Shown piece by piece: positions 1 to 6,591 of a stretch of DNA of 9,474 nucleotides. Made by a program: the position numbers and the translations under genes. This DNA is from Tannerella sp. (lineage in GTDB: Bacteria > Bacteroidota > Bacteroidia > Bacteroidales > Tannerellaceae). Within the stretch, counting starts at the first letter, position 1, and each line of letters starts with the position of its first letter. Below the pieces are notes generated by a model that searched no databases, had not been told where the DNA came from, and saw only the letters and a program-made list of their open reading frames with translations. The stretch lies in contig JAISWC010000185.1 of assembly GCA_031271245.1 (NCBI GenBank), forward strand, positions 1 to 9,474, in the 5' to 3' direction.

Positions 1-190
1 CAGCCGATGGTGGAGGCAGCAATAACAGCAAAGGAAAATCCAAACCGGCAAAAAAAACCGGGCGACCCAAATATCACATCCAGGCCGCCCGAACAAATAT
101 TTTACACATTAAATTCACCGCAAAGATACCATATCATTTTTAGATGGAGTGTTTAATCGGATTTATTTATCTGTTTCCCCCTATCGTGCA
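1..190. other. Left-edge stretch without a supported gene
   Basis: No gene can be supported here. Two plus-strand frames stay open from the window edge (to a TAG at 141-143 and to a TAA at 154-156). The first reads as a Gly/Asn/Ser/Lys-rich tail that could be the 3' end of a gene starting outside the window, but its last third is AT-rich and crosses a promoter-like sequence. The minus strand contains no ATG-started ORF of useful length. An imperfectly placed inverted pair CGGGCG (59-64) and CGCCCG (86-91) encloses 21 nt and has no U-tract. The region is best read as intergenic, perhaps including the end of an unseen gene. Confidence 0.4.
121..128 (-). promoter_or_regulatory. Possible minus-strand -7 promoter element (TATCTTTG)
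   Basis: Read on the minus strand, the bases spell TATCTTTG, an exact match to the Bacteroidota -7 consensus TAnnTTTG and the same octamer as in the tRNA promoter at 361-368. There is no TTTG at the usual 19-21 nt upstream distance (around 148-152), so only half of the consensus is met. If active it would drive something leaving the window to the left; no start codon of a believable ORF is visible before the edge. Confidence 0.25.
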
Positions 191-222
191 AAAATGAAGA
201 AAGCCGCTGATACTGCGGCTTT
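191..222 (-). terminator. Weak intrinsic terminator after tRNA-Ser
   Basis: AAAGCCGC (200-207) and GCGGCTTT (215-222) form an 8-bp perfect stem with a 7-nt loop. On the minus strand it begins 6 nt beyond the tRNA discriminator base and is followed by TCTTCATTTTT, a U-rich but interrupted tract. The position directly after the tRNA supports a role as its terminator. The stem is nearly symmetrical, with TTTT following it on the plus strand too, so it may also stop transcription arriving from the left. Confidence 0.6.
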
Positions 223-228
223 TCCGGG

Positions 229-315
229 CGGAAAGAGGGGGATTCGAACCCCCGGTACGGTTACCCGTACGACAGTTTAGCAAACTGTTGGTTTAAGCCA
301 CTCACCCATCTTTCC
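229..315 (-). tRNA. tRNA-Ser (anticodon GCT)
   Basis: This is a class II tRNA of 87 nt including the discriminator. The acceptor stem GGAAAGA pairs fully with TCTTTCC. A D-arm follows (GGT with ACC), then the anticodon stem ACAGT/ACTGT closing the loop TTGCTAA, whose central triplet GCT reads AGC and AGU serine codons. The long variable arm is GTACGG-GTAA-CCGTAC, as expected for serine, and the T-arm is GGGGG-TTCGAAT-CCCCC. The discriminator is G, the identity base of serine tRNAs. The 3' CCA is not encoded: CCC follows the discriminator, so the end must be added by nucleotidyltransferase. It is transcribed away from the LolA-like operon. Confidence 0.97.
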
Positions 316-360
316 AGTGTCTCCGGCCGGTTTCTTTTTCTCCGTGCGCGAAAAACGTCG

Positions 361-391
361 CAAAGATACAAGGATTTTCAATACCTGCAAA
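361..391 (-). promoter_or_regulatory. Promoter of tRNA-Ser, Bacteroidota type
   Basis: On the minus strand TTTG (388-391) and TATCTTTG (361-368) are separated by 19 nt, fitting the Bacteroidota primary sigma consensus TTTG-N19-21-TAnnTTTG. Transcription would start near 354-357, giving about 40 nt of 5' leader before the tRNA for RNase P to remove. Confidence 0.8.
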
Positions 392-435
392 CTTTTTTAT
401 GGAAAGGATTGGCGGAATTGGAGCAAGATTTGCAT

Positions 436-453
436 AAATATTTAGGAATATTT
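436..453. promoter_or_regulatory. Palindrome overlapping the operon promoter (candidate operator)
   Basis: AAATATT (436-442) and AATATTT (447-453) form a perfect 7-bp inverted repeat with a 4-nt spacer (TAGG). The right arm covers three of the four bases of the -33 TTTG (451-454) of the operon promoter, where a bound dimeric regulator would block RNA polymerase. The sequence is AT-rich, so a chance palindrome or an upstream A/T promoter element is possible. No regulator gene is adjacent. Confidence 0.35.
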
Positions 454-482
454 GTCTGACTGCTTAGATTCATATAACTTTG
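451..482 (+). promoter_or_regulatory. Promoter of the LolA/exporter operon
   Basis: TTTG (451-454) and TAACTTTG (475-482) lie 20 nt apart, a full match to the Bacteroidota TTTG/TAnnTTTG promoter. The start site should fall near 486-490, leaving a short A-rich leader before the first ATG at 505. It is divergent from the tRNA-Ser promoter; the two -33 elements are 59 nt apart. Confidence 0.8.
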
Positions 483-504
483 TGCCGCGAATAAAAATGG
501 TATT

Positions 505-1155
505 ATGTATATGAACAGGTTAATGTATATGATGATCGGCGGCTGGCTTCTGTGGTCGGCAACGCTGTCTGCTCAGCCTGCTTACCGGAAGGCCTCGGAT
601 GAGCAGGTAAAGGAAATCATAAATCTCATCCAACAGGCTTCCGGAGAGATGAAAACGATGACGTGCGACTTTACGCAAGTGAAGGAACTCTCCTTTATGG
701 ATGAAAAAGTGACTTCGGAAGGGAAAATGTATTACAGGCAAACGAATAAAATCCGCTGGGAATACATGAAGCCTTACACGTATGTCTTTGCCACGGACGG
801 TCAAAACGTCATCACCCGTTCCGGTAGCGGCACAAGCAAAATGCCCGTCAAGTCCAGTAAACTGTTCGGTGAAATCAGCAACGTGATGATTGGCGGAGTC
901 AGTGGAAACGGATTGATTGATTCGCCCGATTTCTCCACGGAGTTTGGTATCGGGAAGGAAGATTGCATGATCACGCTCACGCCTTTGAAAAAGGAAGTAA
1001 AAGACCTTTTCTCTTCCATCCGGCTGTACATCCGTCAAACAGACCATCGCATCCATACGGTGGATTTGGTGGAAAAAAGCGGGGACAAGACGTCGATTCA
1101 CCTGAAAAATATCCAGATAAACACGCCTGTCGATGATGAAATATTTTCCCGTTAG
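505..1155 (+). CDS. LolA-like outer-membrane lipoprotein/lipid carrier
   Basis: This encodes a periplasmic carrier of the LolA fold (216 aa, usual length for the family). A hydrophobic signal peptide covers about residues 5-23, with likely cleavage after Leu-Ser-Ala (21-23). The mature start is typical: an amphipathic helix (33-49), then CDFTQVKELSF (54-64), a G-K-M-Y-Y strand (73-77) and IRWEYMKPY (83-91), the counterpart of the LolA strand rich in Trp and Pro, followed by FATDGQNV. ATG at 505 is the first start after the promoter; 511 is equally possible and gives a neater signal peptide. It heads the operon and overlaps the lipoprotein gene. Classical LolA shuttles lipoproteins from the inner to the outer membrane; cluster-linked paralogues beside MMPL exporters are thought to carry the cluster's lipid. 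I infer the second role from context. Confidence 0.88.
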   Translation: MYMNRLMYMMIGGWLLWSATLSAQPAYRKASDEQVKEIINLIQQASGEMKTMTCDFTQVKELSFMDEKVTSEGKMYYRQTNKIRWEYMKPYTYVFATDGQNVITRSGSGTSKMPVKSSKLFGEISNVMIGGVSGNGLIDSPDFSTEFGIGKEDCMITLTPLKKEVKDLFSSIRLYIRQTDHRIHTVDLVEKSGDKTSIHLKNIQINTPVDDEIFSR

Positions 1156-1675
1156 TTGTCTGCTTTGCCTGCTCACAGGCTGTGCAGCAGTTTCGACCGT
1201 ACAGCCGGGCGGGGCGAATCTGCCGGAAGCGAACGCCCGTGTATGGACGGAAGCGTTGCGGTCGGAAGACCGGAAAAACAGTTACCAGGTGACGATCCGG
1301 ATAAAAGACAAACCGATTTCCGGCATCTGCCTGCTGAAAAAAGTCGGCTATGAATGGCGCGGTTCGCTGGTCAGCGAATTGGGCGCTAGGGCGTTCGATT
1401 TCACCGTCACGTCACGGAAATGCAAGTTACAAAACGTCGTTTCGCTGATAGACAAATGGTATATCCGCAAGACCGTCGCTTCCGACCTGTACTGTCTTTT
1501 CGAGGTCGACCATCCGGAGGCGTCTTTTCGGAAAAAGACCGTTCGTTGCGAACAAGGTGCGCTGGTCGTCCGCTTCGGAAAGAAAAAAGTCATCACCCGT
1601 TCACCGGACGGGACGCTGACGCTGCAAAATCTCGTCCGCGACATTTCCTATTCCCTGATTCGAGTGGAGGAATAA
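1133..1675 (+). CDS. Small lipoprotein, possible LolB-like acceptor
   Basis: This is a 180-aa secreted lipoprotein of no family I can name with certainty. Residues 1-17 form a lipoprotein signal: a short hydrophobic stretch, then the lipobox L-T-G-C with the lipidated Cys at 17, followed by Ala-Ala, which fits outer-membrane export. The rest alternates strands (VTIRIKDK, CLLKK, EWRGSLV, ARAFDFTV, ALVVRFGKK) and suggests a beta-rich single domain of the size expected for a LolB-like fold. Two ATGs (1133, 1136) are adjacent; both keep the signal intact. It overlaps the 3' end of the LolA-like gene by about 20 nt, so translation is probably coupled. Aryl polyene-type clusters commonly carry a small lipoprotein beside a LolA paralogue. 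An outer-membrane acceptor role is inferred from this pairing and predicted size only. Confidence 0.8.
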   Translation: MMKYFPVSCLLCLLTGCAAVSTVQPGGANLPEANARVWTEALRSEDRKNSYQVTIRIKDKPISGICLLKKVGYEWRGSLVSELGARAFDFTVTSRKCKLQNVVSLIDKWYIRKTVASDLYCLFEVDHPEASFRKKTVRCEQGALVVRFGKKKVITRSPDGTLTLQNLVRDISYSLIRVEE

Positions 1676-1698
1676 CCGTTACTATTAGGTGTTTGACT

Positions 1699-2853
1699 AT
1701 GATATTAAAAGATACTTTTTACACGATCGAATCGCAAACTGAAACCGAAACCGGATGGAAATGCGGCCTGTCGCTGAACGCTTCGCATCCGATCTACCAG
1801 GCGCATTTTCCGGGTCATCCGGTCACACCGGGTGTCTGCATCGTTCAGCTTGCCAAGGAAATTGCCTCCGTTTGCCACGCAACATCCTTTTTCCTCTGTG
1901 GTCTCAGGAACGTCAAGTTCCTCCGCATCATCGACCCTTTGGAGCGGCAGGACCTTTTTGTACATCTGTCTGCCGGACGGACGGACGAACAGGGACAGCT
2001 CGCCGTCCCGGTGTCCATCAAAAGCGGAACGACGGTATTCGCCTCCATGACGCTGACGCTGATGCCGCACGGCGAGGAGGAGGCGCAGCCGGCATTGCAG
2101 GCCCGGATGGAGCGGCTCCGGCTGTGTGTCGTTATCCCCACCTACAACAACAGCGGAACGCTGGTCGACGTGCTTCGTCAAACGCTTCGGTACACCCGTT
2201 CCGTGATTGTCGTCAACGACGGCGCAACCGACTGTACTGCATCGGTACTGGAACGTTTTGCCGGAAGAATCGACGTCGTTTCCCACGCGCCGAACAAAGG
2301 CAAGGGATATGCGCTGAAGCGGGGTTTCGAGCGGGCGCGGGAACTGGGATACGAAGCGGCCGTTACACTGGATTCGGACGGACAGCATGATGTCGCCGAC
2401 CTTGAGGCGTTTGTCCGTCAGGCGGAAATTCATCCCGGCTGTCTGCTGACGGGTCAGCGGATGACGAAAGGCAAAATGCCGCTCAGAAACATCATGGGCA
2501 ACCGGTTTTCCAACTTCTGGTATACCGTCCAGACAGGCCGCAGACTGTCGGATACGCAGAACGGTTTCCGGCTGTATCCCCTGACTGTGATGAAACACAT
2601 GCGTCCCTTTTCCACACGCTACGAAGCGGAAGTGGAACTGCTGGTACGCACCGCCTGGAAAGGCATTCCGGTGTTTCCCGTTCCGGTTAGCGTCTATTAC
2701 GCGCCGGAATCCGAACGGGTCACCCATTTCAGGCCGGGAAAGGATTTCTTCCGGGCCAGCATCCTGAACACCGTCCTGACCCTGCTGGCCGTGTGCTACG
2801 GATATCCGCGGCTGCTGTGTCGCAAGTTGTTTTCCATAAAACAGAAGCGATGA
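1699..2853 (+). CDS. Fused hot-dog 3-hydroxyacyl-ACP dehydratase-like / family 2 glycosyltransferase
   Basis: This 384-aa cytoplasmic protein has two domains. Residues 1-125 are a FabZ-like hot-dog domain with HFPGHPVTPGV (36-46), which holds the catalytic His36. The residue matching the FabZ catalytic Glu is Gln50. Residues 140-384 are a GT-A glycosyltransferase of family 2, closest to the dolichyl-phosphate-mannose-synthase style: VVIPTYNNSGT (144-154), VVNDG (171-175) with Asp174, NKGKGYALKRGF (199-210) and the metal-binding DSDGQHD (225-231). A hydrophobic segment near 354-373 may anchor the C terminus to the membrane. The open frame extends upstream to 1420, but that part overlaps the lipoprotein gene; ATG at 1699 begins exactly at the hot-dog domain, 23 nt after the previous stop. 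It overlaps the exporter gene by 4 nt (ATGA). The sugar donor and acceptor are unknown; it probably modifies the operon's lipid. Confidence 0.88.
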   Translation: MILKDTFYTIESQTETETGWKCGLSLNASHPIYQAHFPGHPVTPGVCIVQLAKEIASVCHATSFFLCGLRNVKFLRIIDPLERQDLFVHLSAGRTDEQGQLAVPVSIKSGTTVFASMTLTLMPHGEEEAQPALQARMERLRLCVVIPTYNNSGTLVDVLRQTLRYTRSVIVVNDGATDCTASVLERFAGRIDVVSHAPNKGKGYALKRGFERARELGYEAAVTLDSDGQHDVADLEAFVRQAEIHPGCLLTGQRMTKGKMPLRNIMGNRFSNFWYTVQTGRRLSDTQNGFRLYPLTVMKHMRPFSTRYEAEVELLVRTAWKGIPVFPVPVSVYYAPESERVTHFRPGKDFFRASILNTVLTLLAVCYGYPRLLCRKLFSIKQKR

Positions 2854-5800
2854 CGAAATTCTTCCTGCTGGCTTACGACTATTTTTCCAATCACAAAGGA
2901 CTGCTTTTCTTCCTCCTGTTCCTCCTGACGGTATGGTTTGCAGGAATGGCTCTCCAGGTGCGCTTCAAGGAAGATATTTCCGGTTTCCTTCCGGAAACGA
3001 AAGCATACGAACGCATTAACAACGCATATCGTTACATCGTTTCAGCCAACAGGATCACGGTTTCCTGCTCCGGAAAAGACACGACCGACCGGTCTGCCGA
3101 CGCGCAGATAGCAGCCGTTGAACAACTGGCCGGTCGTTTGCAGGCGCTGAACGACACCTTTATCAGAAGCCTGACATACAAAATCGAACCGTCGGAAATG
3201 GTATCGCTCACGGCGTTTGTGACGAACAGTCTCCCCTATTTTCTGGAAGAAAGCGACTATCAGCGGATAGATTCGCTTCTTTCGCGCGAGGCGATGGCCG
3301 CCCAGCTGGAACACAACCGGAATCTGTTACTCTCGCCTGCCGGGATACTGTTGCAGCCGGGCATCCTATCCGATCCCCTGGGCATGGCCGGCCCGGTTTT
3401 GAATCGTTTGCAGGGATTTCGAACGGGCAACCAGTTCCATCTCTATCAGGATCATCTCTTCACGGACGACCGCGACGCCCTGCTGCTGATCGAATGTACC
3501 ATGCCGGCCAGCGAAACCGCTCGCAATGCGATTTTCCTCGACTCGCTCAGCCGGTTTATGACCGAAGTGGAAGGCACGATGGACGGAGACGTCTCTTTCC
3601 GGCGTTTCAGCGCGTCGGAAATCGCGCTCGGAAACGCCTCGCAAATCAAAAAAGACACGCTGTTTTCCTGTTCGTTTGCGGCCATCCTGATTCTCGCACT
3701 GCTGATCTACGCCTTCCGGAGCGGGAGGAAAATTCTTCTTGTCTTCGTCTCGACCCTGTTCGGCGGGCTGTTTGCCCTGGCGCTACTCTGGCTTGTCCGG
3801 GGCGAAGTCTCCATCATCGCCGTCGGCATCAGTTCCATCATGTTCGGCATCGCCATCAACTATCCGCTTCATTTAATCGACCACTGCAACCATACACTCC
3901 ATCCGCGAGCCGCCATCAAAGACATCATCGAACCGCTCACCATCGGCAACATCACTACGGTCGGCGCGTTTCTCAGCCTCGTGTTTCTCGGTTCCGGCGC
4001 CATGGGCGATCTGGGTTGGTTCGCGTCGCTCCTGCTGGTCGGGACCATCCTCTTCGTGCTGCTTTTCCTGCCCCATCTGCTGCCGCGGCATCCTACCGTC
4101 CACATGCCGGCGTCTTCGCTACTCTCCCGCTTCGCCGCACTGCCGTTCGAGAAGAATCGCCCGGCCATTGTCGCCGTTTTGCTGTTGACGCTCTTTTTCG
4201 GTTTTTTCAGTTCCGGTTCCCGGTTCGAAACGGACATGCAGCGGATTAATTACATGACCGATTCGCAGCAGAAGGAATATCAGCGGATGATGAATTTGCT
4301 GAACAAAAACCGTCACATCCTCTATTTCGTTGCGGAAGGCGACGACCTGGACGGTGCGCTGGAAAGGAACGAGCAGCTCTCGCCGGCGCTGGACAGACTC
4401 GTTGCGGAAGGGAAAATCGCCGGCGCCAGCAACATCAGCGGTTTTTATCCTTCCCGCACCCGGCAGGCGGAGCGGGTCAACCGGTGGAATGCGTTTTGGC
4501 AGACACGCCGGGATTCCGTGACGACCCTGCTGGACGACGCCGCACGGCAAACGGGATTCAAGCCGGAGGCCTTTCAGTCGTTTAGGGCGATGCTCCACCG
4601 GATATGGGAACCGGCAGACCGATCGCATTTCGACGTGATACGCGAAACCTTTGCGAAAAACTACCTCGTCGGCGACAACGGCAAAACGCAGGTGATTAAT
4701 CTGCTGTATACGGAGGCCGACCGGGCGCCGGCGCTGGAAGAGGAACTGAACCGGCTCTCCCCGGCCGCCATCGCCTTCGACGGCGGTTCGATCACCCGGC
4801 GGATGATTGCCTCCCTGTCCGACAGTTTCAACTACGTCCTTTACGTTTGCGGATTCATCGTATTCGCTTTCCTGTTCATTACAATGGGACGGACGGAACT
4901 TTGCCTGATCGCCTTTGCGCCGCTGGCCCTGAGTTGGATATGGATTCTGGGACTGATGAACCTGTTCGATATCCGTTTCAACATCGTCAACATCATTCTG
5001 GCCACGTTTATCTTCGGACAAGGAGACGACTATACCATTTTCATGACCGAGGGACTGATGCACGAATACACGTACCGGCGAAAGATACTGGCGTCCTACC
5101 GGGGGAGCATCGCCCTTTCGGCACTGATCATGTTCATTGGAATGGGGATGCTGATTTTCGCCGAACACCCTGCGCTTCGTTCCCTGGCGGAAGTGACGGT
5201 GATCGGGATGTTCTCGGTCGTGATCATGTCCTACCTTCTTCCGCCGTTCCTTTTCCGCCTGCTGACGGTGCGCAGGGGGAAAAACCGCCTGATGCCCGTC
5301 ACGCTGAAAAACCTGGCGGCTACCGGCTATTCCTTCGCCGTCTTTCTGGTGGTGATCTCCGGCCTCTCCCTCTACGGATGGATGATCTTTACCTTTGGCC
5401 GCAGAACGGAAAAGAAAAAGCTGGCTTACCACCAACTGCTGTGCAGGGCGTCGCACTGGGTGATGCACCATATCCCGCAGGTCAAAACCGTTTACCGGAA
5501 TCTCACCGGCGAAACGTTTGAAAAGCCGGCCGTGATTATTTGCAACCATCAGTCGCACATCGACCTGACGGCCCTCCTGATGCTCACGCCCAGGCTGGTG
5601 ATCCTGACCAATGACTGGGTCTGGAACTCCCCTTTCTACGGCCGGATGATCAAATACGCCGAATTTTACCCGGTCTCCAGCGGTGTCGAAAACGTCCTCG
5701 ATTCGCTGAAAGACGTGGTACGGCGCGGCTATTCCGTCGTTGTGTTTCCGGAGGGCACACGCTCGGCCGACTGTTCCATCCGCCGTTTCCACCGGGGAGC

Positions 5801-6347
5801 CTTCTATCTGGCCGAACGCCTGCAGCTGGACATCCTGCCCGTCCTGATCCACGGCATAGGCCATATACTCCCCAAGCAGGAGTTCATGCTGCGTAAAGGC
5901 GAGATACACATCCGGGTGATGGAACGCATCGCGCCGGACGATGTCCGTTTCAGTCCCGGTTATTCGCAGCGCAGCAGGGAAATACGCCACTTTTATCAGG
6001 AACAGTACGGGGTGCTGTGTCGCGAAGTGGAAACGCCCGACTATTACAGCGACCTGGTGATACACAACTATCTCTACAAAGGCCCGGCCATCGAGCGGGC
6101 GGTACGCCGTCATCTGCGCCGCAGCCGCAACTTCGCCGAACAGATTGCCCGGCTGCCGGACGAAGGCAGCATCGTGGTGAAGAACAGCGGTTACGGAGAA
6201 TTTACGCTCCTGCTCGCCCTGGTCAGGAAACGCCTGCAAGTGATTAGCGTCGAAGAAGACCCGGACAGGAGGGCTATTGCCGTCGCATGTGCCTCGAACC
6301 CTCCCAACCTGCATTACGTCGCCGCCCCGCCGTCCGAAGAGGTATGA
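2850..6347 (+). CDS. MMPL/RND exporter fused to PlsC-type acyltransferase and partial methyltransferase
   Basis: This is an inner-membrane protein of 1165 aa. The exporter part (1-805) has the RND layout: one membrane helix (17-36), a periplasmic domain (about 40-268), a helix bundle (270-410), a helix near 438-455, a second periplasmic domain (456-658) and a second bundle (660-802). The second half keeps the proton-relay style motif GQGDDYTIF (723-731); the first half has GIAINYPLH instead. Another helix lies at about 825-850. Residues 860-1060 form a lysophospholipid acyltransferase with NHQSHID (899-905, the H-x4-D catalytic motif) and FPEGTRS (966-972). Residues 1070-1165 look like the start of a class I SAM-methyltransferase (NSGYGEFTLLLAL, then VEEDPDRRAIA) that ends early. 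Trifunctional fusions with this order occur in Bacteroidota. ATG at 2850 overlaps the previous stop by 4 nt; an in-frame ATG at 2793 lies inside the glycosyltransferase and would spoil the membrane start. It probably exports an acylated lipid. Confidence 0.9.
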   Translation: MTKFFLLAYDYFSNHKGLLFFLLFLLTVWFAGMALQVRFKEDISGFLPETKAYERINNAYRYIVSANRITVSCSGKDTTDRSADAQIAAVEQLAGRLQALNDTFIRSLTYKIEPSEMVSLTAFVTNSLPYFLEESDYQRIDSLLSREAMAAQLEHNRNLLLSPAGILLQPGILSDPLGMAGPVLNRLQGFRTGNQFHLYQDHLFTDDRDALLLIECTMPASETARNAIFLDSLSRFMTEVEGTMDGDVSFRRFSASEIALGNASQIKKDTLFSCSFAAILILALLIYAFRSGRKILLVFVSTLFGGLFALALLWLVRGEVSIIAVGISSIMFGIAINYPLHLIDHCNHTLHPRAAIKDIIEPLTIGNITTVGAFLSLVFLGSGAMGDLGWFASLLLVGTILFVLLFLPHLLPRHPTVHMPASSLLSRFAALPFEKNRPAIVAVLLLTLFFGFFSSGSRFETDMQRINYMTDSQQKEYQRMMNLLNKNRHILYFVAEGDDLDGALERNEQLSPALDRLVAEGKIAGASNISGFYPSRTRQAERVNRWNAFWQTRRDSVTTLLDDAARQTGFKPEAFQSFRAMLHRIWEPADRSHFDVIRETFAKNYLVGDNGKTQVINLLYTEADRAPALEEELNRLSPAAIAFDGGSITRRMIASLSDSFNYVLYVCGFIVFAFLFITMGRTELCLIAFAPLALSWIWILGLMNLFDIRFNIVNIILATFIFGQGDDYTIFMTEGLMHEYTYRRKILASYRGSIALSALIMFIGMGMLIFAEHPALRSLAEVTVIGMFSVVIMSYLLPPFLFRLLTVRRGKNRLMPVTLKNLAATGYSFAVFLVVISGLSLYGWMIFTFGRRTEKKKLAYHQLLCRASHWVMHHIPQVKTVYRNLTGETFEKPAVIICNHQSHIDLTALLMLTPRLVILTNDWVWNSPFYGRMIKYAEFYPVSSGVENVLDSLKDVVRRGYSVVVFPEGTRSADCSIRRFHRGAFYLAERLQLDILPVLIHGIGHILPKQEFMLRKGEIHIRVMERIAPDDVRFSPGYSQRSREIRHFYQEQYGVLCREVETPDYYSDLVIHNYLYKGPAIERAVRRHLRRSRNFAEQIARLPDEGSIVVKNSGYGEFTLLLALVRKRLQVISVEEDPDRRAIAVACASNPPNLHYVAAPPSEEV

Positions 6348-6372
6348 AGCCGGAATTATATCACTTGTATAT

Positions 6373-6401
6373 AACGTTGTACATCGTCGGGGTACAGCGT
6401 T
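6373..6401 (+). other. Hairpin in the spacer after the exporter gene
   Basis: AACGTTGTAC (6373-6382) pairs with GTACAGCGTT (6392-6401), giving 10 bp with one G-U wobble and a 9-nt loop. It lies 25 nt after the exporter stop. GATACCGG follows, with no run of T, so it is not a classical intrinsic terminator. It could protect the 3' end of the operon mRNA or mark a factor-dependent stop. No other terminator is visible before the M16 peptidase gene. Confidence 0.5.
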
Positions 6402-6491
6402 GATACCGGATAAGCAAGAAGGGTTCGTACAAGTTATCCCCGCTTTTGATAAAAAAAGTAGCCGTTTCCGGAATGAGTGTAAGAAAGTAAC

Positions 6492-6499
6492 TATTTTTG
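6492..6499 (+). promoter_or_regulatory. Probable -7 element for the M16 peptidase
   Basis: TATTTTTG matches TAnnTTTG exactly. The best -33 candidate is TTTC at 6465-6468, 23 nt away, so the upstream half is poor in both sequence and spacing, as in promoters that need an activator. The start site would be near 6503-6507, about 85 nt before the peptidase ATG and just before a small ORF. Confidence 0.5.
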
Positions 6500-6516
6500 T
6501 CCAAACAAAATAACAG

Positions 6517-6591
6517 ATGGATTTATCGGAAACAGACTGTGTGGAAATGGCTTTGGATCTTTTCGGTTTCGGTGAATGGGAGGCTCGGTGA
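6517..6591 (+). CDS. Possible 24-aa leader ORF coupled to the M16 peptidase
   Basis: An ATG at 6517 opens a 24-codon frame ending at TGA 6589-6591, whose last base is the first base of the peptidase ATG (6591-6593). The peptide begins MDLSETD, is acidic and ends FGEWEAR. It has no signal sequence and resembles no family I know. An A-rich stretch (AAACAAAATAACAG) precedes the ATG, as at many Bacteroidota starts. The one-base overlap would suit translational coupling or a regulatory leader peptide. The frame is short enough to arise by chance, so it is a candidate only. Confidence 0.3.
   Translation: MDLSETDCVEMALDLFGFGEWEAR

Noticed and set aside
1..80. Minus-strand hydrophobic, Leu-rich reading that resembles a signal peptide
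   Set aside because: It has no ATG start in frame and no basic N terminus. A stop lies shortly upstream, and the same bases give a Lys-rich reading on the plus strand.
1420..1698. Upstream in-frame extension of the dehydratase/glycosyltransferase gene
   Set aside because: It overlaps the lipoprotein gene in another frame, gives an Arg-rich sequence without family features, and the hot-dog domain starts at ATG 1699.
6277..6513. 78-codon plus-strand ORF across the end of the exporter gene and the spacer
   Set aside because: Its first part is an out-of-frame reading of the exporter gene, and the spacer part crosses the hairpin and promoter element. There is no start signal or protein-like pattern.
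6277..6513. Missing part of the methyltransferase domain supplied by a frameshift after 6347
   Set aside because: None of the frames in the spacer, as far as I read them, shows later methyltransferase motifs. A simple single-base frameshift is not visible.
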